A DNA stretch of 64,000 nucleotides, taken from positions 50,499-114,498 of the forward strand of contig SWDS01000008.1 in assembly GCA_005116745.1 (NCBI GenBank). The letters are read 5' to 3'. The first letter of the stretch is position 1. The number at the start of each line of letters is the position of its first letter. The translations under genes and the position numbers were made by a program. The notes beneath the pieces were generated by a model. That model searched no databases and had not been told where the DNA came from. It worked only from the letters and a program-made list of their open reading frames with translations. This document shows positions 18,115 through 28,342 of the stretch, one piece after another. The stretch is from Nitrospira sp. (GTDB lineage Bacteria > Nitrospirota > Nitrospiria > Nitrospirales > Nitrospiraceae).

Positions 18115-18572
18115 GATCGTTTCTCTCCTTCTGCCAAGAGTTGTTCAACTCGTCGATGTTCTTCATCCGTCACCGACACTTCGACCACCGTACGTGACCG
18201 GCGCCGCAACGTCATAACCAGCGCCGTCACCCCGATCGCCATTAAGACAAACGGGCCAAGCCACAGCAGCGTGGTCGTGGCTTTTAACGGCGGTCGATAC
18301 AGCACAAAGTCTCCGTATCGCGACACAAGAAACTCGATGATCTCCGGGTCGCTCATATTCTTGGCGATCATCTCTCGAACTTCCCGACGCAGGTCTTCTG
18401 CCAGTGGAGCGCTCGAGTCGGCCAAGGTTTGATTTTGACAGACCAGACATCGCAGCTCGACGGCGAGATGCTTGAGTCGTGCCTCGGCGACGGGATCATC
18501 GGTCAATGGCCTGGCTTCCCCAGCCCACGCCGACCCGGATACACACAATATGATGAGCATCAACCATTTCAT
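18111..18572 (-). CDS. ccmH: CcmH, apocytochrome thiol reductase component
   Basis: A 153-residue protein with a signal peptide, the conserved CcmH motif LRCLVCQNQTLADSSAPLA carrying the redox cysteine pair, and one membrane helix (about residues 104-124) near the C-terminus. It reduces the CxxCH cysteines of apocytochromes in the periplasm before heme attachment. It overlaps both neighbours (ccmG upstream, ccmI downstream) by 4 bp. Confidence 0.93.
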   Translation of the reverse strand: MKWLMLIILCVSGSAWAGEARPLTDDPVAEARLKHLAVELRCLVCQNQTLADSSAPLAEDLRREVREMIAKNMSDPEIIEFLVSRYGDFVLYRPPLKATTTLLWLGPFVLMAIGVTALVMTLRRRSRTVVEVSVTDEEHRRVEQLLAEGEKRS

Positions 18573-19096
18573 TCGGATTCAAGCTGCTTCACAAGTGGGA
18601 TAATTTTTTGGGCGACCGTGTCAGGATTCAACGGCCCGATCTGCTTATAACGAATCACGCCCTGCTTGTCGATGACGTACGTTTCAGGAACTCCGTAGAC
18701 TCCAAAATTGATGCCGACTCGTCCAGCCTCATCCACCCCGACAATCGGGTAGGGATTGCCCCATCGCCTGAGCCAGGTCATGGCTTCGTCCTGCTGATCC
18801 TTATAATCCATGCCATAGATCGGCACCTCACCGGACTTGGCCAGCTCCATCAACACCGGATGCTCGGTCTTACATCCGTTGCACCACGAAGCCCAAAAAT
18901 TAAGCAGCCACACCTTCCCTTTCAGGTCTGCCGGAGACAACACTTTCTCACGATCATAGAGCTGCGGCTGGGAAAAATGCGGTACAGCCTTCCCCACCAA
19001 CGGAGACGGAATTTCGCGCGGGTTGAGCGTGAGTCCGATGCCCAGAAAACCAACGACCACGACAAAGATAGACAACGGCAGAAGAAACCGATTCAT
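18569..19096 (-). CDS. ccmG: CcmG/DsbE, membrane-anchored thioredoxin-like protein
   Basis: A 175-residue protein with an N-terminal membrane anchor (about residues 4-24) and a thioredoxin fold with the active site WASWCNGCKTEHP. The segment GVYGVPETYVIDKQG is characteristic of CcmG. It keeps CcmH and apocytochrome thiols reduced during System I maturation. It is coupled to ccmF and ccmH by 4-bp overlaps. Confidence 0.93.
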   Translation of the reverse strand: MNRFLLPLSIFVVVVGFLGIGLTLNPREIPSPLVGKAVPHFSQPQLYDREKVLSPADLKGKVWLLNFWASWCNGCKTEHPVLMELAKSGEVPIYGMDYKDQQDEAMTWLRRWGNPYPIVGVDEAGRVGINFGVYGVPETYVIDKQGVIRYKQIGPLNPDTVAQKIIPLVKQLESE

Positions 19097-21084
19097 GCCA
19101 CTTTTCGCCTAGCCGTTCGCGTGGGTACAGGCACAACCGGTTCTTGCTTGCGCCATGCCAATCGATACCGGCGATCACTGATGGCCAGTGCGCCGCCCAA
19201 CGCCATGATAAAACACCCGCCCCAGATCCAATCGATAAACGGCTTATGATAGAGCCTCACACTCCAAGCCCCGTCGTCGATCGGCTCTCCCAATGACACG
19301 TAGAGGTCACGCAAGAACCCCGGATCAATGGCCGCTTCGGTCATGATTTGATTCTGAACGGGATACCGTCGTTTCTCCGGGTACAGAACCGTCGTTTCAC
19401 GGCCATCATAGCTCACACGGAACGTCCCACGAGCTGCCGTATAATTTGGCCCAACCACATCCTGAGTCCCATCGAATCGGAACGTATAGTCGCCAATACT
19501 TGCCGTCTCACCCACATTCATCCGCACATCCTTCTCAGATTCGAAGCCTTTCACCATCGTCACGCCGACGATAAAGACCGCAATCCCACAGTGCGCTACG
19601 AGCATCCCCCAGTATGATCTGGGCACCGAAGCCAAACGTTCGACGAGACTATTCCCGTTCACATGCGCCAACCGTTCACGCAGCCCAATCGCGGACGTCG
19701 TCACAATCCAAATCGCCAACAAGAGGCCGAGGCTCAGCAGGGGCGTCCAGTTCCCCAGGACTATCGGTAACGTGAGTGCAGAAACAAGACTGACCCCGAA
19801 TGCCCACTTCAACCGCTTCGCCAAATCAGGCACACTCGCCTTCTTCCATTGAGCCAGCGGGCCGATTCCCATTAAAAATATGGCCGGAACCATTAATGGC
19901 ACGAAGACGGAATCGAAGTACGGAGGTCCGACAGAAATTTTCCCGAGATCCAACGCGTCTAAAAACAAAGGGTAGAGTGTGCCTAACAGCACCGAGCCCA
20001 TCGCGGCAACCAATAACACGTTGTTGGCTAACAGCATGCCTTCTCTCGACAACATCGCGAAGCTGCCACCCAACCCAACTTTTGGAGCGCGCCACGCATA
20101 CAAGGCCAACGACCCACCGATGACGATCGCCAAAAAGACTAGGATGAAGAGACCTCGCTTCGGATCGGTGGCAAACGCATGCACGGAGGTCAACACACCC
20201 GAACGGACAAGAAACGTCCCAAGGAGACTCAATGAAAAGGCCATGATGGCGAGCAAGACCGTCCACACCTTGAACCCGCCACGTTTATCGGTCACAGCCA
20301 ATGAATGCACCAACGCGGTTCCAGCTAACCACGGCATAAACGAGGCGTTTTCAACCGGATCCCAGAACCACCACCCACCCCATCCGAGTTCGTAGTAGGC
20401 CCAGCCGCTTCCCATCGCAATACCGACCGTCAAAAAACACCAGGCAACCGTCGTCCAGGGGCGAGACCAACGGGCCCAGGCTGCATCAAGGTTCCCTCCC
20501 AACAACGCCGCGATGGCAAACGCGAAGGCAACCGAGAAACCGACATAGCCCATATAGAGCATCGGCGGATGGATCACCATGCCAGGGTCTTGCAAGAGCG
20601 GATTCAGATCACGCCCATCGGGAGCCGCAGGAATCAGCCGTTCGAACGGATTGGACACGCTCAACATGAACAGGAGGAACCCCACGCTCACCAAACCCAT
20701 AACCCCAAGAATCCGGGAACGTGTGGCTTCTGGAAGATGGGAAGAGAAGAGCGTGACCGCAAACATCCAGATGGTCAGGATGAAGGTCCACAAGAGCAGG
20801 GATCCTTCATGCGCACCCCAGATGGCAGCCAGACGATAGTGAAGGGGCAATTGCGAGTTGGAAGTCGCCGCGACATACAACACGGAAAAATCCTTGTCTG
20901 CGAAGGCATAGGCCAGGCAGCCGAACGCAGTGAGGACCAAGAGGAATTGGGTGCGCGCCGCCGGCTTCGCCACAGACATCAGCGCGGAGTTGCCGACCGC
21001 CGCACCGTAGATCGGGAGAATCCCCTGTACAAGCGCGACGCAGAGCGCGAGAATCAAGGCAAAATGACCGATTTCTGGAATCAT
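19093..21084 (-). CDS. ccmF: CcmF, heme lyase core subunit
   Basis: A 663-residue polytopic membrane protein with the WWD heme-handling motif ([15 protein letters not shown]) and a large periplasmic loop near the C-terminus. CcmF takes heme from CcmE and, with CcmH/CcmI, ligates it to CxxCH motifs. Size and motif match System I CcmF/NrfE-type proteins; its place inside a full ccm operon settles the assignment. Confidence 0.95.
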   Translation of the reverse strand: MIPEIGHFALILALCVALVQGILPIYGAAVGNSALMSVAKPAARTQFLLVLTAFGCLAYAFADKDFSVLYVAATSNSQLPLHYRLAAIWGAHEGSLLLWTFILTIWMFAVTLFSSHLPEATRSRILGVMGLVSVGFLLFMLSVSNPFERLIPAAPDGRDLNPLLQDPGMVIHPPMLYMGYVGFSVAFAFAIAALLGGNLDAAWARWSRPWTTVAWCFLTVGIAMGSGWAYYELGWGGWWFWDPVENASFMPWLAGTALVHSLAVTDKRGGFKVWTVLLAIMAFSLSLLGTFLVRSGVLTSVHAFATDPKRGLFILVFLAIVIGGSLALYAWRAPKVGLGGSFAMLSREGMLLANNVLLVAAMGSVLLGTLYPLFLDALDLGKISVGPPYFDSVFVPLMVPAIFLMGIGPLAQWKKASVPDLAKRLKWAFGVSLVSALTLPIVLGNWTPLLSLGLLLAIWIVTTSAIGLRERLAHVNGNSLVERLASVPRSYWGMLVAHCGIAVFIVGVTMVKGFESEKDVRMNVGETASIGDYTFRFDGTQDVVGPNYTAARGTFRVSYDGRETTVLYPEKRRYPVQNQIMTEAAIDPGFLRDLYVSLGEPIDDGAWSVRLYHKPFIDWIWGGCFIMALGGALAISDRRYRLAWRKQEPVVPVPTRTARRKVA

Positions 21085-21563
21085 AGCGACCCTTTTCTAC
21101 CATCAGGAACAACAAGTGATTTGCTTTGCTGGGCACCGGAGGCCTTAGCCTTCGCCAGCGCATCCGCCACTTCTGGGGGCATGTAATTTTCATCGTGTTT
21201 TGCGAGGACTTCGCTGGCGACAAACGTGCCGTCGACACCCAATTGCCCTTGCGCAACGGCTCCCTTCCCTTCCTTGAATAGGTCGGGGAGAATCCCTTTG
21301 TACGTGACCGACACGCGCTTCGCGGTATCGGTCACGGTAAAATGGACGGTCAACCCATCATTCTCACGAACGAGGCTGCCGTCTTCAACCATCCCACCGA
21401 TCCGGAAGCTACGCCCGTGCGGGGCTTCTCCGCTGACGACTTGCGTGGGGGTGAAAAAGAACACGAGATTGCTCTGGAAGGCGTTTAAGATCAGCACGGT
21501 CGCCACACCCAAGACAACCAACCCCAGACCAATAAAGGCAAAACGTTTATGCCGTGGTTTCAT
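21081..21563 (-). CDS. ccmE: CcmE, periplasmic heme chaperone
   Basis: A 160-residue protein with one N-terminal membrane anchor (about residues 9-29), an OB-fold-like beta domain and the heme-binding histidine in [14 protein letters not shown]. CcmE holds heme covalently through this His and delivers it to CcmF. It overlaps ccmD by about 17 bp and ccmF by 4 bp. Confidence 0.95.
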   Translation of the reverse strand: MKPRHKRFAFIGLGLVVLGVATVLILNAFQSNLVFFFTPTQVVSGEAPHGRSFRIGGMVEDGSLVRENDGLTVHFTVTDTAKRVSVTYKGILPDLFKEGKGAVAQGQLGVDGTFVASEVLAKHDENYMPPEVADALAKAKASGAQQSKSLVVPDGRKGSL

Positions 21564-21732
21564 CGGTGTCTCCTAATAACCCGGCGCGCTGTTCGGCGCG
21601 CGCCGCAGCCCGTCGGCGCCACAAAGCCAGCACTTCCCACCCCATACAGAGCGCCGTGGCGATAAACGAGGTCCACACATACAGCCCATATCCGCCCATC
21701 GCAAAAAATTCAGACGCGCTCCCCCACTGCAT
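21547..21732 (-). CDS. ccmD: CcmD, small membrane subunit for holo-CcmE release
   Basis: A 61-residue protein with one membrane helix (about residues 12-38) followed by a positively charged cytoplasmic tail ([12 protein letters not shown]). This is the usual CcmD layout. It lies exactly between ccmC and ccmE and shares one base with the ccmC stop. Confidence 0.88.
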   Translation of the reverse strand: MQWGSASEFFAMGGYGLYVWTSFIATALCMGWEVLALWRRRAAARAEQRAGLLGDTDETTA

Positions 21733-22481
21733 CAGCGAACCTCCGCCACTTCCTGACTCACCGCCGGTTTCTCATCCCAGACCGGTAGCGAGTCCCGCTC
21801 GACCACGATGCATCGCACGCGGGCGAGAACGACGGCAATGCTATAGAGCCAGAACGCGACCGTCATGATGAGCATCGCCATCAACATGGTCGCCGCCATT
21901 TTCGACCCCGTCGACATGCTGACTGAGGCGCCTTGGTGCAAGGTGTTCCACCATTGTACCGAAAAATAGATGATCGGCACATTGACGACTCCGACCAACG
22001 AAAAGACCGCACTTGACCGGTCGGCGCGACGCATGTCATCGATCGACGTCCGCAAGAGCATGACCCCCGCATACTGGAATAAGAGGATAAGCTCCGAGGT
22101 CAGTCTGGCATCCCACACCCACCAGGCACCCCATGTCGGTTTCCCCCACATCGCTCCAGTCAGCAACGCCAAGAACGTAAACATGGCTCCAGTAGGCGCA
22201 ATCGCCTGCGCCATCATAAAAGACAATCGGGCATTGAGTCCCATTCCAATACCGGCCCAGACAGCCATGACCACATAGAGAAACATGGACATCCAGGCTG
22301 CGGGAACGTGAACAAAGATGATCCGGTACGATTCTCCCTGCTGAAAATCAGTCGGCGCAACGAAGAACCCCATATAGAGCCCGACCCCCATTAGCGCCAC
22401 CGCAATAACCGCGAACCAGGGGATCAGTCGACCTGCTAGGGGATAAAAGGCTTGTGGTGCCGAATACTTCGACCAATTCAC
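21732..22481 (-). CDS. ccmC: CcmC, heme-handling membrane protein
   Basis: A 249-residue protein with six membrane helices and the WWD motif (WGAWWVWDARLTSELIL). Together with CcmABD it loads heme onto CcmE. GTG start, 15 bp after the ccmB stop. Confidence 0.95.
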   Translation of the reverse strand: MNWSKYSAPQAFYPLAGRLIPWFAVIAVALMGVGLYMGFFVAPTDFQQGESYRIIFVHVPAAWMSMFLYVVMAVWAGIGMGLNARLSFMMAQAIAPTGAMFTFLALLTGAMWGKPTWGAWWVWDARLTSELILLFQYAGVMLLRTSIDDMRRADRSSAVFSLVGVVNVPIIYFSVQWWNTLHQGASVSMSTGSKMAATMLMAMLIMTVAFWLYSIAVVLARVRCIVVERDSLPVWDEKPAVSQEVAEVR

Positions 22482-22496
22482 GGTGATGAGATCCTT

Positions 22497-23180
22497 CTAT
22501 TCCAACGCAATACGTATCGCCGCTGCCGTGGCCCAGGGCGCCAGAAAGAGCGAGAGCACCAGACTGGCCCCAAGGAGCGACAGATTTGCTTCGCCGCCGA
22601 CTCCAGCCATACTACCGGTGACAGCGCCGGCCCCAAAGATCAATACTGGAACATAGAGTGGAAGCACCAGGAGGGCAACCAGTAGACCACTCCCCCGCAC
22701 GCCAAGGACCAACGCGGCACCGATCGCACCAATCATACTCAACGTCGGCGTCCCAAGCAAGAGCGACAACGCCAACACTCCCAGGGGTTCTCCATCCAAG
22801 CCGAATTGGAGGCCGAGGAGCGGCGAGAGCAGTACCACGGGTAACCCGGAAATCAGCCAATGCGCGAAAACCTTTCCGGCCACCAGGACCGCCAAAGGCT
22901 GGGGAACCAAGACCATCTGTTCGAGGGACCCGTCCACATAATCCGCTGTAAATACTCGTGAAAGCGACAATAAACAAGCCAACAAGGCCGCGACCCACAG
23001 CACGCCGGGGCCGATCGTTTTCAACACCGCCGGCTCCGGACCGACGCCCAGGGGAAAGAGGCTGGCCACGATAACGAGAAAGAACACCGACATCGCCGCA
23101 TCTGAACGACGCCGCATCGCAAGCAAGAGATCCCGCTTGACGATGCCACTGACGGCCTCCCACATACTGGAGCGGTTCAT
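22497..23180 (-). CDS. ccmB: CcmB, ABC transporter permease of cytochrome c maturation
   Basis: A 227-residue six-helix membrane protein with the conserved LFTADYVDGSLEQM-like segment (here VFTADYVDGSLEQMVL). It is the permease partner of CcmA; the complex releases heme-loaded CcmE from CcmC. It overlaps the ccmA stop by 4 bp. Confidence 0.94.
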   Translation of the reverse strand: MNRSSMWEAVSGIVKRDLLLAMRRRSDAAMSVFFLVIVASLFPLGVGPEPAVLKTIGPGVLWVAALLACLLSLSRVFTADYVDGSLEQMVLVPQPLAVLVAGKVFAHWLISGLPVVLLSPLLGLQFGLDGEPLGVLALSLLLGTPTLSMIGAIGAALVLGVRGSGLLVALLVLPLYVPVLIFGAGAVTGSMAGVGGEANLSLLGASLVLSLFLAPWATAAAIRIALE

Positions 23181-23797
23181 CCAACCAGCCTCAGGTGTTG
23201 CAGCCGCTCTGCGGGAAGCGCGACCTCTTGGTGCGTGACCAAGACCGCCAGTCCTCCACGTTGCACATGCGCAAGCAGCCGCTGCGTCACCACATTCGTC
23301 GAGGCCGCGTCGAGAGACGTGAACGGTTCATCCAACAGCCACAGGGGGCGCGTGGAGAGCCAGAGCCGCGCCAGGGTGACACGGCGCTTCTGGCCTTGCG
23401 AGAGCACCTTGGACGGCAAATGATGAATGGGGCGCTTCAGCCCGATCGCCTCCAAGGCTTCCTTTGCTCCGTTGTTGGAACAAGGTTCCCCGGCCAGAGA
23501 CGTGGCACTCATCAGATTTTCCAACGGAGTCAGATCGTCCTTGATCCCGTTCAGATGCCCAAGATACGTCAGTTGCCCCGCATAGAGTTCTTTGAGTTGA
23601 TGGATATCCTGACCATCCCAGAGAACTGAACCTTCCTCCGGGGGCAATAGGCTGGAGAAAATCCGAAGCAGGCTTGTTTTTCCACTGCCGTTCTCACCCA
23701 CCACAGCCAACAGGGTTCCCGGCTCAACCTTGACATTGAGATCTGAAAACAGCCGACGTTCACCTCGACGGCAACTGAGTCCAACAGCTTGCAACAT
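23177..23797 (-). CDS. ccmA: CcmA, ABC transporter ATPase of cytochrome c maturation
   Basis: A 206-residue ABC ATPase with Walker A (GENGSGKTSLLR), a signature-type LSQGQKRRVTLARLWL and Walker B (LWLLDEPFTSLD). It is the first gene of the nine-gene ccm run. The 176-bp gap to the divergent DUF1269 gene should hold its promoter. Confidence 0.95.
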   Translation of the reverse strand: MLQAVGLSCRRGERRLFSDLNVKVEPGTLLAVVGENGSGKTSLLRIFSSLLPPEEGSVLWDGQDIHQLKELYAGQLTYLGHLNGIKDDLTPLENLMSATSLAGEPCSNNGAKEALEAIGLKRPIHHLPSKVLSQGQKRRVTLARLWLSTRPLWLLDEPFTSLDAASTNVVTQRLLAHVQRGGLAVLVTHQEVALPAERLQHLRLVG

Positions 23798-23973
23798 AAG
23801 GGCTACTCAACAGGAAAAGATCGAGAGTAAGGGAACAGAGCGTGGAAAAACAAGGGGCACAAAGCTCAGCTTGCACTCGGTATGATTGGCCTAGTAACTT
23901 GTGCCCGTCCTAGCAGCTGGAGCAGCTGCCAGGGTGAATACTGTGGGATCTCTATCGCTAAAGGAGCTGGATC

Positions 23974-24525
23974 ATGAGCCAACTGGTGTGTATCGCTTTT
24001 AAGGACTCGAGCACGGCCGATCGGGTGCTGAACGAACTTCGGGCCATGGAAACTGACTATATCCTCGACCTGGAAGACGCGGTCATCGTCGTCCGCGATT
24101 TGGATGGGAAAGTCCATCTGAAGCAGTGTGTCGATGTGTTCGGCGGTGCGACCACACATGGTGTGTCGCTCGGCGTGTTGTGGGGAGGGCTGATGGGGTT
24201 GCTCTTTATGAACCCCTTGGCTGGCCTGATCGGCAGCCTCGCCGGCGGGGCGGGGGCCGGAGCCGTGACCACTGCAGCCAGTGAGTTTGGGTTATTGAGC
24301 GACTATGGGATTCCGGATAATTTCATCAAGGAATTGGGCAGCACGATCAAACGGGGCACCTCAGCCATCTTCTTGTTGATTCGCAGCGTTGACGAAGACA
24401 AGGTGCTGGCCAGGATTTCACCACACGAAGGAACGATTCTCAAGACGTCACTCAGTAAGGAGCATGAGGAGAAACTCCGGACGGCCCTCACACACGAACA
24501 CAAACAAAAGATAGCCAAAGCCTAA
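23974..24525 (+). CDS. DUF1269 family protein
   Basis: A 183-residue protein. The N-terminal alpha/beta domain (SQLVCIAFKDSSTADRVLNEL) is followed by a Gly/Ala-rich hydrophobic hairpin (about residues 68-100, GSLAGGAGAGAVTTA) and a C-terminal domain with SAIFLLIRS. This is the DUF1269 architecture, possibly membrane-associated; no activity is established. It is divergent from the ccm operon and ends in its own terminator. I recall such genes beside hao/ccm clusters in other ammonia oxidizers, but this needs a comparison. Confidence 0.8.
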   Translation: MSQLVCIAFKDSSTADRVLNELRAMETDYILDLEDAVIVVRDLDGKVHLKQCVDVFGGATTHGVSLGVLWGGLMGLLFMNPLAGLIGSLAGGAGAGAVTTAASEFGLLSDYGIPDNFIKELGSTIKRGTSAIFLLIRSVDEDKVLARISPHEGTILKTSLSKEHEEKLRTALTHEHKQKIAKA

Positions 24526-24540
24526 TAGTGCATCCCAGAA

Positions 24541-24580
24541 TGACGTTCGTCCTTAGCGCGCAGGCTCGGGACGAACGTCA
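24541..24580. terminator. Bidirectional terminator between DUF1269 gene and symporter gene
   Basis: A 12-bp perfect inverted repeat (24541-24552 with 24569-24580) with a 16-nt loop, between two convergent genes. There is no strong T-run. Confidence 0.6.
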
Positions 24581-24602
24581 GGGACGCGACCTATCTTGAC
24601 AT

Positions 24603-25847
24603 TCAGCCCTTCTGCTTCCCATCCAACAGACAACTGACGTTCATATCCCCCATGACGTTGATCGCCGTGCGGCAGCGATCGAGAAACCAATCCACGGTCA
24701 ATAAAACTGGGATGTATTGCACAGGCAGTCCGACAGCAGTAAAGACCATGGTCATCGTCACCAGACCAGCTTCTGGAATACCGGCGGCGCCGACCGAAGC
24801 AACAATGCTCGTCAGCACGACCAGCAGTTGCTGCTGGAAGCTCAGGTCCATCCCGATCATTTGCGCGATGAAGAGCGCCGCCATTGCCTCGTACAGTGCG
24901 GTGCCATCATTGTTAAAATTTGCGCCGACCAGTGCTCCCATGCTGGCGGACTGCTCGCGCAATCCCACGCGCTCCTTGAGCGCCGCGTAGGTCACCGGCA
25001 TCGTGGCCGTTGAGCTGGCCGTCGAGAAGGCCATGACCAGTGCATCGCGGCCGCCGCGAATGAGATCCGCCGGACGCACCCACGAACCAAATCGGATACG
25101 GAGGAGGTAATACCCCGCCTGAATTGCGAGCGCGAGCAACACGCTTACCACAAAGATCCCAAGCGCCTTGAACGGAGCGAAGCCTTCCGTCCCCACGATA
25201 CTCGCGACAATGCCAAAGACCGCCAACGGCACAACCGCGATAATCCAGTGCAAAATCTTGATGAGCGATTCCAGGAAGAGCTCGACGAGATGTCCGACCG
25301 TTCCAAGCGACCGTTCACGTTCTTTGCGGAGGGCCATGCCAAACGCCACGGCGATGAAGATGACACCGATCACCTTTCCATCGTCACCGAGTGGCCCCAG
25401 CAGACTCTTGGGCACATTCTCAAGAAAGAGAGCGAGCGGATTGGCGGATTTTGCCGTTTCGTCGTGCGGAGCTGGTGGCGTCAGTCCCGCCCCTTGTCCT
25501 GGCTGAATCACGTTTGCGACGGTTAGACCAACCGTGATCGCAACCAACGTGTTGAGCAGCAACAACCGTGGCAGCCGCGCCGCAAGTGGCCCACCGAGCT
25601 GCGTCGTCATGAACGTGTGCACAATCGCCGCGAGGATCAGCGCGGGCGCGAGAGCCCCGAGGAGTCGCAACACGAGCTTCCCCGGAACCGCGAGGACCGC
25701 CGCCTCGCTTCCCAGCAGAAACCCCACCATGACGCCGAGGACCAAAGCAATTCCAATACGCGCATAGAGCGGGACATTCTGCCACCGCGCAATCAGGCCT
25801 GTATTCGGCGTAGCAGTCGTTGCGTGATCTGAGGCCTTGTCGTCCAC
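24603..25847 (-). CDS. Dicarboxylate/amino acid:cation symporter (DAACS, GltP/DctA type)
   Basis: A 414-residue polytopic transporter. Family motifs are the serine-rich reentrant loop FSTASSTATMPVTY (about residue 275) and NNDGTALYEAM (about 315), followed by the second hairpin SVGAAGIPEAGLVTM. It imports dicarboxylates or acidic amino acids with sodium or protons; substrate cannot be read from sequence. GTG start with AGGAG 9 nt upstream. It is monocistronic. Confidence 0.9.
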   Translation of the reverse strand: MDDKASDHATTATPNTGLIARWQNVPLYARIGIALVLGVMVGFLLGSEAAVLAVPGKLVLRLLGALAPALILAAIVHTFMTTQLGGPLAARLPRLLLLNTLVAITVGLTVANVIQPGQGAGLTPPAPHDETAKSANPLALFLENVPKSLLGPLGDDGKVIGVIFIAVAFGMALRKERERSLGTVGHLVELFLESLIKILHWIIAVVPLAVFGIVASIVGTEGFAPFKALGIFVVSVLLALAIQAGYYLLRIRFGSWVRPADLIRGGRDALVMAFSTASSTATMPVTYAALKERVGLREQSASMGALVGANFNNDGTALYEAMAALFIAQMIGMDLSFQQQLLVVLTSIVASVGAAGIPEAGLVTMTMVFTAVGLPVQYIPVLLTVDWFLDRCRTAINVMGDMNVSCLLDGKQKG

Positions 25848-26106
25848 CAGCTGAGACTCCTATTTTGCCCTACTCACTGTTCTCCAGTGGGAAGTGATTG
25901 CCGAATGTACCACGAAGAAGACTCTTGCTGGGTCAGATGATCGGTGTGAGGGGAAACAAAACGATGGGATCACCTCAAACTGACCCCGCTTTCGTTTCTC
26001 CCTAAATTGTCTTGAGCCCTACCCGCAAGATCGCTTACCCTACATACGATCTAAGCCTGATTGATATCAGGCCTATCGCAGTCATACACAAAAGAAAGGA
26101 CAGCTC

Positions 26107-26787
26107 ATGCGCGTTATTGTTTCCTGTTTGGCAACCCTACTCTGCCTTGGAACCGCTGGGGCATTCGCGGCAGCCCCAGAGCTCAGGACCGAGGAACAAA
26201 AAACACTCTATGCGTTAGGATTGGCCATCAACCAATCGCTCAGCAATTTCACCTTGAACGAAGCTGAATTTGAAATCGTGAAGTCCGGCCTCATCGATGG
26301 GTTCTCAAAACAGCCCCCCAAGGTAGACCTCAAAGCGTTTGGCATGAAGATTTCAGAACTGCAACAGACCCGCGCTGCGGTTCTTGCAGAAGCGGAAAAG
26401 AAAGCAGGAGCCGCGTTCCTTGCGAAAGCCGCAGCAGAATCCGGCGCCAAGAAAACCGAGTCCGGCGCGATTCTCAAGACCATCAAGGAAGGGACCGGCG
26501 CCACGCCGAAAATTATCGATATGGTCAAGGTGCACTATCAAGGAACCCTGATCGATGGAACAGTGTTCGATAGTACCACCACCCAGAGCGAGCCGGTCAT
26601 GTTGAGAGTGAATGAAATGAGCAAGTGTTGGGTGGAAGGGATCCAGCAAATAAAAGTCGGCAGCAAGAGTAAGTTGGTCTGCCCATCGAGTCTTGGTTAT
26701 CGCGACAAGGGCTTGCCCCCGCTTATCAAGCCCGGCGCCACGTTAGTATTCGAGATCGAACTTTTCGAAATCATTGCTCCCAAGTAG
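26107..26787 (+). CDS. Exported FKBP-type peptidyl-prolyl isomerase (Mip/FkpA-like)
   Basis: A 226-residue protein: signal peptide (cleavage near AFAA, residue 19), an N-terminal helical Mip-like dimerization region (about 25-125) and a C-terminal FKBP domain with VKVHYQGTLIDGTVFDST, WVEGIQQIKVGSK and SLGYRDKG. It should catalyse prolyl isomerization of proteins in the periplasm or on the outer membrane. The RBS AAAGGA precedes the ATG; a strong terminator follows. Confidence 0.92.
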   Translation: MRVIVSCLATLLCLGTAGAFAAAPELRTEEQKTLYALGLAINQSLSNFTLNEAEFEIVKSGLIDGFSKQPPKVDLKAFGMKISELQQTRAAVLAEAEKKAGAAFLAKAAAESGAKKTESGAILKTIKEGTGATPKIIDMVKVHYQGTLIDGTVFDSTTTQSEPVMLRVNEMSKCWVEGIQQIKVGSKSKLVCPSSLGYRDKGLPPLIKPGATLVFEIELFEIIAPK

Positions 26788-26807
26788 CTGCACGCAACAC
26801 GTTCGCA

Positions 26808-26842
26808 CGAGGGCGAGCGGGAGCATATCCCGCTCGCCCTCG
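26808..26842 (+). terminator. Terminator after the FKBP gene
   Basis: A perfect 15-bp inverted repeat (26808-26822 with 26828-26842) with a 5-nt loop followed by GTTCTTT, 20 bp after the stop. Confidence 0.85.
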
Positions 26843-27025
26843 CGTTCTTTCCCTCAAGAGTCACCATGATGGTCACCTAATAGTCAACTCATAGGTGACC
26901 CCACTCTACTAGCCCCGACCTCTGCCTCTTGTCGCTCAGTATGAGTGCACACCACATTTGCTCTTGACGGCAACCGGCTCTCAGCGTAGCCTCCCGCGGG
27001 CTTTCATCAGAAGGAGAATTTGACG

Positions 27026-28342
27026 GTGGGAGAATGGCGCTATCGCCTCATTGCGGGTATCGGTTTCGTCACGATCGCATGGCTGGCCTGGGTCACAGGG
27101 ACGCGCACTCGGCCGAACTGGAGGACCATTGGGGGCAGCGCGGCGTTGGCCTGGGGGCTCGGCATCGTGTCCTTTTGGTTTCCAGGCTCCCGCTGGCTCT
27201 GGAGCATGATCAACGATCTGGTGGTCGCCGTGCTCACCGCCTCCCAGAAAGGCACGATGTTTCTTCTTGGGCCCCTCGCACTTGGTCCTGGCCAGACGTT
27301 GCCGGATGGGACAGTTTCGATCGGGTTCATCTTGGCGGCGCAAGCGCTGCCGGCAGTCGTGTTCTTTGCCGCCTTGATGGCGGGTCTCTACTATCTGGGC
27401 GCCATGCAAGCGATCGTGGGATTGTTTGCCCGGCTCTTTTGCCGGACCATGGGCTTATCGGGAGCCGAGTCGCTCTCCGGCGCCGCGAATATCTTCGTCG
27501 GGATCGAGGCAGGCTTGATTATCCGTCCCTACCTCGCAGCCATGACGCAGTCGGAACTGCTCTTGATACTGACATGCATGATGGCAACCGTGGCGAGCAC
27601 CGTCATGGGCATCTACGTGTCGGCGCTACAACATGCGGTACCTCAAATCGCAGGGCATTTGATTTCCGCATCAATTATTTCGATTCCTTGTGCGGTGCTC
27701 ATCAGCAAGCTTGCATTTCCCGAAGATGGACAGCCTGTGACACTGAGCGGCGTGCCCTCTGACCCTACCGGCCGGACCTCATCGCCCTCTTCCGACAGTG
27801 ACGCGAATTCGCCGCCCTCCAACCTCATTGTCGCGTTGATCGATGGTGCAGGACAGGGAATAAAAATGGCGGTCGGCATTGCCGCCTTACTGATCGTGTT
27901 TCTTGGATTGGAAGCGTTGGTAGATGTGGCGCTGGCACAGCTTCCAGCGATCGGTGGCGTGCCGCTCTCCATGACGCGAATCCTCGCCTGGCTGACCTGG
28001 CCGTTCGCCGTGCTCCTCGGTCTCCGGCCTGAGGAATGGCAGATCGGCGCGGACTTGCTGGGGTCGCGGTTTATCGAGACGGAAGTTGCGGCCTATTTCA
28101 AGTTGGCTGCCGCGCAAGCCGCGTCTCCACCGCCGCTCTCACCACGGTCCCTCACGACCATGACCTATGCCCTCTGCGGATTCGTACATGTGGCAAGCAT
28201 GGGCATCTTTGTCGGCGGCATCTCCGCTTTGATACCGCATCGGGCAAAAGATATCTCGCTCCTAGGACTGCGTGCGTTGTGGACCGCCTATTTGACGACG
28301 TTACTAACCGGCTGTATTGCGGGAGTCCTCTCCTCTTCGTAG
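27026..28342 (+). CDS. Concentrative nucleoside transporter (CNT/NupC family)
   Basis: A 438-residue polytopic transporter with the CNT core: a gate/core segment GLSGAESLSGAANIFVGIEAGLIIRPYL and the following TCMMATVASTVMGIYV. A Ser/Pro-rich cytoplasmic linker (about residues 245-270) splits the membrane domain. It should couple nucleoside uptake to protons or sodium. The GTG at 27026 is preferred over the TTG at 27020 because AAGGAG at 27011-27016 is 9 nt from it and only 3 nt from the TTG. Confidence 0.88.
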   Translation: MGEWRYRLIAGIGFVTIAWLAWVTGTRTRPNWRTIGGSAALAWGLGIVSFWFPGSRWLWSMINDLVVAVLTASQKGTMFLLGPLALGPGQTLPDGTVSIGFILAAQALPAVVFFAALMAGLYYLGAMQAIVGLFARLFCRTMGLSGAESLSGAANIFVGIEAGLIIRPYLAAMTQSELLLILTCMMATVASTVMGIYVSALQHAVPQIAGHLISASIISIPCAVLISKLAFPEDGQPVTLSGVPSDPTGRTSSPSSDSDANSPPSNLIVALIDGAGQGIKMAVGIAALLIVFLGLEALVDVALAQLPAIGGVPLSMTRILAWLTWPFAVLLGLRPEEWQIGADLLGSRFIETEVAAYFKLAAAQAASPPPLSPRSLTTMTYALCGFVHVASMGIFVGGISALIPHRAKDISLLGLRALWTAYLTTLLTGCIAGVLSSS

